Assembly: GCF_018224885.1 (NCBI RefSeq)
Contig: NZ_JAGTXB010000004.1
Coordinates: forward strand, 62,001-126,000
DNA length: 64,000 nt
Origin: Chitinophaga hostae
GTDB taxonomy: Bacteria > Bacteroidota > Bacteroidia > Chitinophagales > Chitinophagaceae
Reading direction: 5' to 3'
Part shown: positions 17,065-25,344 of the stretch, piece after piece
How positions within the stretch are numbered: position 1 is the stretch's first letter
Layout of the letters: each line of letters starts with the position of its first letter
Program-made: the position numbers and the translations under genes
Notes under the pieces: model-generated
Databases searched by the model: none
Told to the model about the DNA's origin: nothing
The model's input: only the letters and a program-made list of their open reading frames with translations

Positions 17065-18714
17065 ATGAGCTATAAAAAAGTCCTTGGCATTTTCCTGCTT
17101 GCCGTAACGGGGTTTACCGCCTGTAGCAAGCTGGATGTAGATGTGGAGTCAAAATATACGCCTTCCAACTTTCCTTCCAACAGTGCTTCTTATGCTGCTG
17201 CTATTGGCGCGGTATATTCACAGCTGGCCAATACCAAATCAGGTGATGCTACCTATTGGATGAATGGTACCGGTTTTAGCTATGGAGTGGACTATTGGAT
17301 GTTACAGGAGTTTTCTACCGATGAGGCGATTATCCCGGCTCGCGATGGTAACTACGATGATGGCGGTAAATACCGTTTTATGCACCTGCATACCTGGGGC
17401 AGCAGTCACCCGTACGTGATCAGCGCCTGGCAATGGGGATTTGGGGGCATCAATATTGCCAACAATGCCATTAACCTGGTAAACGGATTACCTGCCGGAG
17501 ACTATAAAACCACTTCTCTTGCGGAGCTGAAAACCATGCGTTCGTTGTTCAGTTTTTTTATGATGGACCTGTATGGCAACATTCCTGTGCTGGATACCTT
17601 CCCGGTAAACACTCCACCGGCTACGAAGCAGCGTAAGGAAGTATTTGCCTTTATCGAAAGCACATTGAAATCGGCATTGCCTAATTTAACCACCAAAGTG
17701 GATGGTAGTACCTATGGACGTGCTACCAAATGGCTGGCCTTTGCGTTGCTGGAAAAAATGTATCTCAATGCGGAGTATTATACCGGCACGCCGCGTTATA
17801 CTGATGCCGTAGCGATGGCAGATAGTATTCTCACGAATGCGCCTTATTCACTGGATGCTGATTATACCTCGATCTTCAAGCCGGATAACGGTCCGCAGAT
17901 CAAGGAAACCATCTTTGCCATTCCTTATGATGCCAACCTGATCCCCGGTTGTCACTTTACCCGTTTCTGTTTGCACCCTTTTCTGAAGGAGCGCTTTGAC
18001 CTGCCTGCTGCATTTGGTCCCAGCGTGGCGCTGAGCACTATTCCTGACTTCTACGCTTATTTTAACCAGCCGAACGACGTTCGTAACAATACCTGGTTAT
18101 CCGGTAAGCAGTATAATAAGGATAACAGCAAGAATATCGTTCACACCACTACCAAAACGCTGGATGCTTCTTCAACCGGTGCAGATACACCGATCGACTG
18201 GTGGGTGGAAATTTTTCCTGAGTTAACGCTGAAAGCCGGTGGTGAGGCCAAACTGGATGTAGGAAACGACCTGAAAGGACAACTGAAAGGTGTACGTTCC
18301 ATCAAATTCTATCCTGACAAAAATGTTAACACCGCCACCCGTTTCCAGAATACCGATCTTCCGGTATTCCGTTTGGCAGATGTGATCATGATGAAGGCAG
18401 AAGCCATTCTCCGTGGCGCTACTCCTACGGTGGTAAAAGGAGAACTGCAAACTGCTGATGTGCTGGTAAACAAGATCCGCAGTCGTGCAGGTACTACGCC
18501 GGTGGCAGGTATTACGCTGCCAATGATCCTGGAAGAGCGCGCCCGCGAATTTGCCTGGGAGGCCTGGAGAAGAAATGACCTGATCCGCTTTGGTAAATTT
18601 GAAGGTAAATGGGGTTTCAAACCGGCAGATAATGATGTTTTCCGTCGTGTGTTCCCTATTCCTGCAATAGAGCTGGCGCTGAACCCGAACCTGGTGCCTA
18701 ACCCGGGATACTAA
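17065..18714 (+). CDS. SusD/RagB-family surface lipoprotein
   Basis: The start is ATG 17065 (MSYKKVLGIFLL...), not the upstream TTG at 17047, because it gives a standard lipoprotein signal with FTAC lipobox (Cys20). The 549-residue product has the TPR-rich SusD fold: N-terminal helices, WQWGFGGINIANNAI, the long loop-rich centre, and the C-terminal ERAREFAWEAWRRNDLIRFGKF block conserved in RagB/SusD proteins. It caps the SusC barrel and binds ligand at the cell surface. A strong terminator at 18746-18780 ends the transcript. Confidence 0.95.
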   Translation: MSYKKVLGIFLLAVTGFTACSKLDVDVESKYTPSNFPSNSASYAAAIGAVYSQLANTKSGDATYWMNGTGFSYGVDYWMLQEFSTDEAIIPARDGNYDDGGKYRFMHLHTWGSSHPYVISAWQWGFGGINIANNAINLVNGLPAGDYKTTSLAELKTMRSLFSFFMMDLYGNIPVLDTFPVNTPPATKQRKEVFAFIESTLKSALPNLTTKVDGSTYGRATKWLAFALLEKMYLNAEYYTGTPRYTDAVAMADSILTNAPYSLDADYTSIFKPDNGPQIKETIFAIPYDANLIPGCHFTRFCLHPFLKERFDLPAAFGPSVALSTIPDFYAYFNQPNDVRNNTWLSGKQYNKDNSKNIVHTTTKTLDASSTGADTPIDWWVEIFPELTLKAGGEAKLDVGNDLKGQLKGVRSIKFYPDKNVNTATRFQNTDLPVFRLADVIMMKAEAILRGATPTVVKGELQTADVLVNKIRSRAGTTPVAGITLPMILEERAREFAWEAWRRNDLIRFGKFEGKWGFKPADNDVFRRVFPIPAIELALNPNLVPNPGY

Positions 18715-18745
18715 GGGACCGCCTGTAAAAATAAACAATCTACAA

Positions 18746-18780
18746 GCCGCATTGATCGCAGGGTCAATGCGGCTTTTTTT
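18746..18780 (+). terminator. Intrinsic terminator after susD-like gene
   Basis: Perfect 10-bp stem GCCGCATTGA (18746-18755) with TCAATGCGGC (18764-18773), eight-base loop, followed by seven T at 18774-18780. Confidence 0.93.
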
Positions 18781-18822
18781 GTGGCGATTGTGTACCTTTC
18801 AGCACGGATTCAAATTAAAGCA

Positions 18823-19404
18823 ATGAATGGGCAGGCATTAATTCTTCAAAACGTTAGTAAGTATATTTCCATTTCTGATGAAGAAAAGGCCGGCTTTCTT
18901 TCGCTGCTGCAACCGAGGGATTATCACCGCAAAGAATTCCTGCAGCGGGAGGGCAACCACTGCAACAGTTTTACCTTCATCACGCAGGGATGTGTAAAAA
19001 GTTACCTGCTGGATCAGAAAGGAGACGAGCATATATTGACGATAGCCCCGGCAGATTGGTGGGTGGTGGACTATATGAGCTTTGTTTTTGAAACGCCGGG
19101 AAGTCTTTTTATTGAGGCGATTGAAAATACCAGCACGCTGATACTCACCAAAGAAAAACGAACGGAGCTGTTCAGAAAAATTCCCCTGTTTGAGCAGTAC
19201 TTCAGGATCCTTACGGAAAGGGCTTTTGCGGTAAGCCAACAACGTGTCACAGATATTTTAAGTCTTAGTGCAGCCGAAAGGTTTGAAAAGTTTCAGCAAC
19301 GCTACGCGCATATCGCAGCATCGCTCACCCATCAGCAGATCGCCTCTTTCATAGGTGTTACGCCTGCCTTTTTCAGCCGGATGCTGAAAGCAAAACGCAA
19401 ATAA
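18823..19404 (+). CDS. Crp/Fnr-family transcriptional regulator
   Basis: ATG 18823 (MNGQALILQNV...) is preferred; the open frame extends to a GTG at 18781 that touches the T-run of the susD terminator. The 193-residue protein has a cyclic-nucleotide-binding-like beta barrel (about 10-120; EFLQREGNHCNSFTFITQGCVKSY, with no RxS cAMP pocket) and a C-terminal winged HTH (HQQIASFIGVTPAFFSRMLKAKR). It lacks the Cys cluster of Fnr. Small regulators of this type in Bacteroidota respond to unknown signals. A perfect palindrome with TTGAC-N4-GTCAA architecture lies 20 bases downstream in front of the hydrolase gene and is its obvious candidate operator. Confidence 0.88.
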   Translation: MNGQALILQNVSKYISISDEEKAGFLSLLQPRDYHRKEFLQREGNHCNSFTFITQGCVKSYLLDQKGDEHILTIAPADWWVVDYMSFVFETPGSLFIEAIENTSTLILTKEKRTELFRKIPLFEQYFRILTERAFAVSQQRVTDILSLSAAERFEKFQQRYAHIAASLTHQQIASFIGVTPAFFSRMLKAKRK

Positions 19405-19424
19405 CCCGGATGATCTTATTTAAC

Positions 19425-19452
19425 ATTCCGATTGACCTAGGTCAATCGGAAT
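19425..19452. promoter_or_regulatory. Perfect 28-bp palindrome, candidate Crp/Fnr-type operator
   Basis: Each half reads ATTCCGATTGACCT and its exact complement follows without a gap. The centre TTGAC-CTAG-GTCAA has the 5-4-5 layout of Fnr/Crp boxes. It lies between the regulator gene and the isochorismatase-like gene. An AACCTTTG at 19468-19475 resembles the minus-7 element; if used, the palindrome centre would lie near -43, the position of a class II activator site. Confidence 0.75.
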
Positions 19453-19507
19453 ACCTGGTATTCTGACAACCTTTGTGTAAATCAATTTTTTAGTTAAACA
19501 AAAGCTC

Positions 19508-20056
19508 ATGAAAAAACAGGCGTTAGTTATTATCGATGTGCAGCATGATTATTTCAAAGGCGGCAGGATGGAGCTGGTGAACCCGGAAGCGGCGGCAGCG
19601 AATATCAGCAAGGTATTGGAACAGAGCAGGCGGGAAGGAATCCCCGTGATTTACATACAACATATTGCTATGGATCCGGGTGCCGGGTTCCTGGTGGTTA
19701 ACACGCCGGGCATAGAGATTAACGCCGCAGTGGCTCCCATTGCAGGGGAACAGGTGATTGTAAAACAATATCCCAATAGCTTCCGGGAAACAGCACTGCA
19801 CGCATACCTGCAAGAGAAAGGCATCACCCACCTGGTGATCACCGGCATGATGACGCATGTATGCGTGGATGCCACTACCAGGGCTGCAAAGGACCTGGGA
19901 TATAGTTGTACCGTGATTTCCGATGCCTGTGCCACCAGGGCGCTGGAGGCAGATGGAGAAACAGTGGAAGCTTCACAGGTGCAGCAGGCATTCATGGGAT
20001 CGCTGGCGTTTTATTATGCGGATGTTCAAACGGCGGAGCGTTTTCTGGGAAATTGA
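19508..20056 (+). CDS. Isochorismatase-family cysteine hydrolase
   Basis: A 182-residue alpha/beta hydrolase of the isochorismatase-like superfamily. The catalytic Asp10 (VIIDVQHDYF), a Lys near residue 83 (VIVKQYPNSF) and Cys119 (GMMTHVCVDATTR) form the usual triad. A cis-peptide GMMTHVC motif supports the amidase/nicotinamidase-like branch rather than ring-opening isochorismatase. The substrate cannot be told from the sequence. It follows the Crp-like regulator and the 28-bp palindrome, so it is probably that regulator's main target. A stem-loop terminates it. Confidence 0.88.
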   Translation: MKKQALVIIDVQHDYFKGGRMELVNPEAAAANISKVLEQSRREGIPVIYIQHIAMDPGAGFLVVNTPGIEINAAVAPIAGEQVIVKQYPNSFRETALHAYLQEKGITHLVITGMMTHVCVDATTRAAKDLGYSCTVISDACATRALEADGETVEASQVQQAFMGSLAFYYADVQTAERFLGN

Positions 20057-20071
20057 AAAAATGTTTATTTG

Positions 20072-20103
20072 TTGAGTGATGCCGGCTAACCAGCATCACT
20101 CAA
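20072..20103. terminator. Bidirectional stem-loop between convergent genes
   Basis: TTGAGTGATGC (20072-20082) pairs perfectly with GCATCACTCAA (20093-20103). It lies between the hydrolase (plus) and the LytTR regulator (minus) and can serve both; no long T-run is present. Confidence 0.7.
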
Positions 20104-20121
20104 TCATCATATGCATACTGC

Positions 20122-20847
20122 TTATTCTTCCGGGTTAAGTGAACCACCTGAAAAGATCGAGAAGAAATCTTTTTTATACACTTCCCCCAATGGGATTTCA
20201 AAATCGCCAAGAAAGATGGTGCGGTGGTCAAATGAATCGATATACTTCGTATTCACCACATAAGATTTGCTGACCCGGAGAAAAAGATGCTGCGGAAGCT
20301 TCTGGTGAACGGTTTTTAAATTCATAGCGGTGATGAGTTTCTGGTTACCCACATACATCACCACATAGTCTTTTAACCCTTCTATAAACCTGATGTCGGC
20401 GAAGTTGATCCGGTGAAATTTCCGCTCGGATTTAACCAGGAGAAAGTCGACTGTATTGGATTCAACGATGCTTTTTTCCGTATCATCAGACAACAGCTTC
20501 CGGTATACTTCTGCTTTATTGATCGCTTTTTCCAGCCGTGTTTTTTCTATGGGCTTAAGCAGGTAGTCGATAGCGTCGAGCTCATAGCTCTTTAACGCGT
20601 ACTGCGGGTAGGCGGTGGTGAAAATGGTAAGGGTTTGCCTGGGCAGTTGCGCGGCAAACTGCAAGCCTGTTACCATTGGCATTTCAATATCGAGGAAAAT
20701 AAGGTCTACCTCATTCTCCTTTAAAAACTCAAGGGCGGTGGGGGCATTGGAGAATTTTCCCAATATCTCCAACCGGGATACTTCTTTGATCAGTGTGTGC
20801 ATTTGTTCTCTGGCCAATGGCTCATCATCTACAATAATACAGTTCAT
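20122..20847 (-). CDS. LytTR-family response regulator
   Basis: A 241-residue response regulator. The receiver domain (about 1-120) has the acidic pair DDEP near residue 8, phospho-acceptor Asp in IFLDIEMP (about residue 54), Thr in FTTAYPQ and the Lys in LLKPIEK. The C-terminal LytTR DNA-binding domain (about 140-235) contains FIEGLKDYVVMYVG and the FLRVSKSYVVN motif. Its start overlaps the stop of the sensor kinase by four bases, so the pair is translationally coupled. The divergently placed outer-membrane protein gene at 22177 is a plausible target. Confidence 0.93.
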   Translation of the reverse strand: MNCIIVDDEPLAREQMHTLIKEVSRLEILGKFSNAPTALEFLKENEVDLIFLDIEMPMVTGLQFAAQLPRQTLTIFTTAYPQYALKSYELDAIDYLLKPIEKTRLEKAINKAEVYRKLLSDDTEKSIVESNTVDFLLVKSERKFHRINFADIRFIEGLKDYVVMYVGNQKLITAMNLKTVHQKLPQHLFLRVSKSYVVNTKYIDSFDHRTIFLGDFEIPLGEVYKKDFFSIFSGGSLNPEE

Positions 20848-21923
20848 AAGGGAATTGTTAAGGTCACATTATATTCATTTTCTCCGGAGTTAATTGAAAG
20901 AACGTAGTTGTCGCGATACAGCAGCTCAAGCCGTCTTTTTATGTTTGCTAATCCCAGGCCACTGTTTTTTCCATTAGAAGGTGTATATGCGGGGTCTGTT
21001 GAATTAATGCAAACGAAGTAAAGCCTGTTATCGGTAATGGTGATGCTGATCCTGATATATGCTGCTTCCCCGCTTATATTCACACTGTGTTTAACGGCAT
21101 TTTCAACAAAGGTAGTGAAAAGGTTGGGCGGCAAAAAAATCCGGTTGAGGAGGGATGCGTCGGTGTCACTTTCGATGCTTACCGTGAGGTTGTCTCTTCT
21201 GAGCTTTTCCAGGTCAAGAAAATTCGATAGGAAATTTATTTCGGATCGCAATGGTGTTTTTGCCTCGTTGTTTTCATAAAGCTGGTAGCGGAGGAATTCA
21301 GATAGTTTCATGATGACCATATCTGCTTTCCCCGGATCGCTGTGTACCAATGCCTTGATGCCATTGAGCATGTTAAAGAGAAAATGAGGGTTGATCTGGT
21401 TCTTTAGTTCATTCAGTTCCATGGTCAGCGTGATGTTGCGCAGCTCCGCCATTCTTTCATTGTCCCGCATCCATCGCTGGAACAGCTTTATCATGGTGGT
21501 AACCAGGATGATGGGGGTTAACATGATCATTCCCTCGTAAATGCCCATATCATTCCCGGTTCTATGCTGGCGCAAAATTATCTGTCCGTGTGTAAAGAGT
21601 CCATTTAGTAAAATAGACATGAGTACTATAAATATTGCTACCCATAAAAACAGGAGCAGCAGGTAACGTACGTAATGTCCCTTGAAGAAAAACCGGGGCA
21701 CCAGCACATTGATGTTGATATAACACATGGCTATTAAAGAAACATACACGCATATCAGCCTGTAATACCTGTAGGCTCCTGTGTATTGCAATATCTCACT
21801 GGAAAAGGAAATAACGATAAGGGTTCCGAATATTAATATGATATGACGCCATAGTTTGTAACGATCGTCAACGATCAGCCTTATCATCTTCGTTTCCTTT
21901 AACTCAGGATAATCGTGTTTCAT
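20844..21923 (-). CDS. LytS-type sensor histidine kinase
   Basis: ATG 21923 (MKHDYPEL...) is chosen from several possible starts; another, ATG 21887, would begin at MIRLIV. About 360 residues with four transmembrane helices in the first 150, then a His_kinase domain with phospho-acceptor His in NPHFLFNMLNGIKALV and an atypical HATPase region (FVENAVKHS, GLGLANIKRRL). This is the standard Bacteroidota partner of LytTR regulators. There is no extracytoplasmic sensor domain; sensing probably occurs in the membrane. Confidence 0.92.
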   Translation of the reverse strand: MKHDYPELKETKMIRLIVDDRYKLWRHIILIFGTLIVISFSSEILQYTGAYRYYRLICVYVSLIAMCYININVLVPRFFFKGHYVRYLLLLFLWVAIFIVLMSILLNGLFTHGQIILRQHRTGNDMGIYEGMIMLTPIILVTTMIKLFQRWMRDNERMAELRNITLTMELNELKNQINPHFLFNMLNGIKALVHSDPGKADMVIMKLSEFLRYQLYENNEAKTPLRSEINFLSNFLDLEKLRRDNLTVSIESDTDASLLNRIFLPPNLFTTFVENAVKHSVNISGEAAYIRISITITDNRLYFVCINSTDPAYTPSNGKNSGLGLANIKRRLELLYRDNYVLSINSGENEYNVTLTIPL

Positions 21924-22176
21924 GATATTCCAACAATGCTTGAGTCCCGGACAAAGATAAAACGATATCTCCGATGGCTGCCGGAAATTATACAAACACC
22001 CGCTTTTGTTATACCAAATACCGGCTCAGAAACTTTGGTATAAAATGTAGCCGGGTTTGTATAAAAAGGAAAATTGGCCATGGTATTATCTTTTCCTTTG
22101 CGAGGTACATTAATAAATGCCTAAGGATTTGTTAAAGAGCGGTCGGGGCTGCCCGGGACTATAATTAAAATTATAT

Positions 22177-23202
22177 ATGGATATCATAAAAAAAGTAGCA
22201 TCATTAGCAGCAGGTTTATTGATCTTGTCATTGACCTGTTTTTCACAACGCAGCGATAGTATACACCGGAGTGCAAAGGATAGTATAAATATTCCTAAGC
22301 GGGTAGTGGTTTATGCGGCCGACAAATTTGCCATAGCACGCCCTTTCAATATTGAATTTACCCATGTAGCACCGTATAATTTTTCCTCGGAAAAAGGAGG
22401 GAAATTGCTGCCGGAAAGTAAGGTCAACAGTTTCTCGCAGGTAAAAGTGAGTGCCAATATCAATTTTATAAAAAAGAAAAACTGGCTTTTGGGGGCTACA
22501 GCCGGTTACAGGTATACCAATACGGAAGCGGATATCACCATACCCGTTTCCGGAGGTGTTAAGGTGCTGGATGGAGATTTTCATTATTTTTTTTCATCGG
22601 TGAATTTCTCTTATTTCTCCACGTTGTTTAATAAACGGGTGATTTATTCTTCCAGTATCCTGTTGGATGGAAGTGATAAACATGTAGAAAGGGTGAAAGG
22701 TATGGTGACCGGAACCCTGATATTAAAAGCCAATCAACGTACGAAAATGACTGCCGGGCTACTTTTCAATATTGACCCGAGTGTACAAAGCCCTTTCATG
22801 CCGACTTTCTCCTATGAGCATAAATTTAGCAATGGATGGATGGCGGATATTAATCTCCCCAAAAGTATCTATCTCAGAAAAAATGTGTTGACCAACGGCA
22901 GGGTATCGCTGGGGGCGGAGCTGGACAGAACCTCATTTTATTTGTATGATATAGATGGTACTCCTCAAAGGTATGAATACAGGCAGGTAGACATTAGTTC
23001 CGGGTTGACTTATGAGCATCTCATCGCAAAATATTTTGTGCTGACTGCAAAAACGGGGATGAGGATAACGCCTTCAGGCAGAGTATTTCGGAAGGAAGAT
23101 TCATTCGGATCACCGGTATTTCAGACTACTCCTGACCCGGCTTTTTATGTCAATGCAGGGATATCATTTAATCCTTTTTCTCTTATAGGAAAGAAAAAAT
23201 AA
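22177..23202 (+). CDS. Outer-membrane beta-barrel protein (DUF6268-like)
   Basis: A 341-residue exported protein: signal peptide 1-24 (CFSQ), then alternating amphipathic strands throughout (for example LLGATAGYRY, MTAGLLFNI, FVLTAKTGMRI) and a C-terminal segment AFYVNAGISFNPF typical of barrel ends. The layout resembles the DUF6268 family of uncharacterised Bacteroidota outer-membrane proteins. Its role is unknown. It is divergent from the LytS/LytTR pair, and upstream at about 22074-22104 a TTGG followed by TTCCTTTG may be a promoter. A 77-residue gene follows after 8 bases. Confidence 0.7.
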   Translation: MDIIKKVASLAAGLLILSLTCFSQRSDSIHRSAKDSINIPKRVVVYAADKFAIARPFNIEFTHVAPYNFSSEKGGKLLPESKVNSFSQVKVSANINFIKKKNWLLGATAGYRYTNTEADITIPVSGGVKVLDGDFHYFFSSVNFSYFSTLFNKRVIYSSSILLDGSDKHVERVKGMVTGTLILKANQRTKMTAGLLFNIDPSVQSPFMPTFSYEHKFSNGWMADINLPKSIYLRKNVLTNGRVSLGAELDRTSFYLYDIDGTPQRYEYRQVDISSGLTYEHLIAKYFVLTAKTGMRITPSGRVFRKEDSFGSPVFQTTPDPAFYVNAGISFNPFSLIGKKK

Positions 23203-23210
23203 TCTGTCTT

Positions 23211-23444
23211 ATGAATATGATAAGTGTTTTCAAAACAGATGTACGATCGGAAGAAGGAGCCAAAGAGGTCATCCATGATCTTCTGCAGATATATCCGTTC
23301 CTGGAAATAACTTTTGATTTGGAAGATGAAGATAATATCATGCGGGTGGAAGGGATTTTCTTTAAGACAGCTGACGTGATCAGCTGTCTTAAAGAAAATG
23401 GATATTGTGGTGTTTTTCTGCCAATGGATTTTGGCGTTTTGTAA
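23211..23444 (+). CDS. Small HMA-like-fold protein of unknown role
   Basis: A 77-residue protein (MNMISVFKTDVRSEEGAKEV...) with a beta-alpha-beta-beta-alpha-beta pattern and the sequence FDLEDEDNIMRVEG, recalling small heavy-metal-associated-like proteins common in Bacteroidota that lack the CxxC metal site; this one also lacks it. It starts 8 bases after the outer-membrane protein gene and is probably cotranscribed. Its 3' third is built around a perfect 19-bp inverted repeat (23356-23398), which is unusual for coding DNA. Function unknown. Confidence 0.65.
   Translation: MNMISVFKTDVRSEEGAKEVIHDLLQIYPFLEITFDLEDEDNIMRVEGIFFKTADVISCLKENGYCGVFLPMDFGVL
23356..23398. repeat. Perfect 19-bp inverted repeat inside a small gene
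   Basis: The left arm 23356-23374 (TTTTCTTTAAGACAGCTGA) and right arm 23380-23398 are exact complements around a five-base CGTGA loop. It lies inside the coding sequence of the 77-residue protein and about 50 bases beyond the stop of the convergent GH18 gene. Neither strand has a T-run after it. Confidence 0.9.
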
Positions 23445-23451
23445 CCCGCTA

Positions 23452-24744
23452 TTACTGGATTTTTACCGAGCTTATTTTGTCATTCGCGGTAGGAGAGAGA
23501 CCTCCAAACCAGCTGTTGTCGGCGGTAAGCGTCCAGGATGTGCCCGAAAAGTTATCATCTGCATACATGATCACTGTCCAGCCGGAAGGAATTTTTACGG
23601 AAGATGCCCAGTCATTCACAACACCTTTTGCCTGCAGCTGCGATAAGGTATAATTGCCTTTTGCGAGCAGCTGGGAGGCTGCGCCTCCATAGTTGGAGTC
23701 CTGGTAAAACACCACACCGGTTGATCCGCCGCTGCCGCCGCCAGGATTCATGATCTGTATCAGTTGCCTGCTGACGATGTAAGTAGGCGCATAGGCGGTA
23801 TTGTCAGTAGAAGAAGTCAACGGCGCATCGCGGTCTATTGCATAGCTGAATACGCCGCCTTTCTTACCTGTGGAGGGTTCCCAACGGGCATAGTCATAGG
23901 CCCGGCCGGTGCCGTTTACAGGATAGGTTACATCGTACCATACATTTGAGGGATATCCTCTTTCTTCATAGAAGGAAAAGCCGGGAATAAATTGTGATGA
24001 CCGGATATAAGGAGAAAAGGTATTCCAGGTGGATTGTAATGTACTGGCGCCGCGTCCATAGGCCTGCAGCCATACATAGTCGACCATGGTATATACTTTC
24101 TGGAAAAGACTGTTGCTGCCACTTTGATTGGTATCGAAAGTAAGCAGTTTCCCTGTGCCGGATTTAGGCCCCAGGTACCTGGAAAGTGCTTTGTATACCC
24201 CCGCCATATCTGTGAGCGTTTGACCGCTGGGCGTGCTTTCTATATCAATATCATAACCATCAAAGCCATATTTATTTACCACACTGTCCATGATATGTTT
24301 GGCTGTCAACGCATAACCCACGGAGTCATGTGTGGCGCCTGCAACGAGGTCCAGTCCTCCTGTGAGAATTACTTTGGTGCCTTTGGTATGTAATGAACTG
24401 ATCCAGCCCGGCACCTGGCTTGCTACCGGCGAGCTGGGTGAAAAACAGAAGAGTATCAATATATCCAGGCTATCTGGTACCTGGGAGAAATTAGTGTTAA
24501 ATGGAGCCGGACCGTAACAGGGTCCTTCCAGGCGATAAAACGCCGCATAGATTTCATGAGGGCGACTCTTATAGGCGATCAGGCTATCCAGTGACGCGTT
24601 AAGCGCCGTTGAATTAGCGCCTGTAGCCAGGGTGGCATTACCTGTCAAGGTTTCCGGGGAACGAAATTCTTTGGTGCAGCTGACGCCTGTTATCAGCATG
24701 ATCAAAGCGGTTAACAATCTGAGTGATAAAAAATTGTGTTTCAT
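23452..24744 (-). CDS. GH18-family glycosidase lipoprotein with beta/gamma-crystallin-like C-terminus
   Basis: ATG 24744 (MKHNFLSLRLL...) gives a lipoprotein signal with GVSC lipobox (Cys23); the longer open frame upstream lacks one. The 430-residue product contains a GH18 barrel with the catalytic DxxDxDxE as DGYDIDIE around residue 180; the Glu protonates the glycosidic bond and the N-acetyl group assists. This could be a chitinase or an endo-beta-N-acetylglucosaminidase. The last 85 residues (VVFYQDSNYGG..., VIMYADDNFSG...) form two Greek-key repeats of the beta/gamma-crystallin type, perhaps binding calcium or sugar. Anchored to a membrane, probably surface exposed. Monocistronic. Confidence 0.85.
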   Translation of the reverse strand: MKHNFLSLRLLTALIMLITGVSCTKEFRSPETLTGNATLATGANSTALNASLDSLIAYKSRPHEIYAAFYRLEGPCYGPAPFNTNFSQVPDSLDILILFCFSPSSPVASQVPGWISSLHTKGTKVILTGGLDLVAGATHDSVGYALTAKHIMDSVVNKYGFDGYDIDIESTPSGQTLTDMAGVYKALSRYLGPKSGTGKLLTFDTNQSGSNSLFQKVYTMVDYVWLQAYGRGASTLQSTWNTFSPYIRSSQFIPGFSFYEERGYPSNVWYDVTYPVNGTGRAYDYARWEPSTGKKGGVFSYAIDRDAPLTSSTDNTAYAPTYIVSRQLIQIMNPGGGSGGSTGVVFYQDSNYGGAASQLLAKGNYTLSQLQAKGVVNDWASSVKIPSGWTVIMYADDNFSGTSWTLTADNSWFGGLSPTANDKISSVKIQ

Positions 24745-25344
24745 TTGGATGGATTTTATGGTGAATAATAACAATGCCTGCAGTAGATCAGGGCATAAGG
24801 ACGGGTTTAACCGGATGATATAATAATCCGGAACAGCAAGGGGCAGGCCGGCCGGCACATGTAACATGTGGTCAGCAACGCCTTTGCCGGCGTTGTTAAA
24901 CGCGCAGCTATCAATTACTTGGGTGCATTATTGTACTTTACTAATGGGCTAACATAGTTAAAGCATGATAATGCCTCGGGTTCACTTATTCTTCATTATT
25001 CATGAAATTAAATTTAACAGCTCTCTTTAAGATGGATCAATGGAATCGACAGATACTATTAAGATACATTAAAATTGGAAATTGTTGATGTTGTTTTTGG
25101 GGAGATTTCTTTTTCCTGCAAAACAAATAATAATTCCGCAAGCACTGCCGGCGGAATTATTATTTGTTTTTGTAGCGGTGGTATTCACTACGAGGTGATG
25201 CGCTGCATTTGGATATGTTTTATAAGAAAATATGGGAACTATTAAATGTTGTGTATATTTATGAGTTGCCTGTAACTACAGGACAAGCGCCGGCAGCGGC
25301 AAACAAAGGCGTCCTTGTGCAGGGCCTCCTTGAAACAGTAAACT
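24745..25344. other. 600-base intergenic region with an orphan hairpin
   Basis: This region lies between the GH18 gene (minus) and the SH3 gene (plus). It contains a strong stem-loop (25121-25169, listed separately) that terminates no visible gene. On the plus strand at about 24917-24943 there is a TTGGG followed by TACTTTAC, a poor match to Bacteroidota promoters. A small RNA of about 200 bases ending at the hairpin is possible but unproven. No tRNA or protein gene is seen. Confidence 0.4.
25121..25172 (+). terminator. Strong terminator-like stem-loop without an upstream gene
   Basis: AAACAAATAATAATTCCGC (25121-25139) pairs perfectly with 25151-25169 around an 11-base loop, and the 3' arm ends in TTTGTTTTTG. 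This is a terminator on the plus strand, yet no plus-strand gene lies between it and the divergent GH18 start. Confidence 0.8.

Noticed and set aside
23356-23398. The inverted repeat as an ordinary intrinsic terminator
   Set aside because: No T-run follows on either strand and the repeat lies inside a gene, so I list it as an unexplained repeat.
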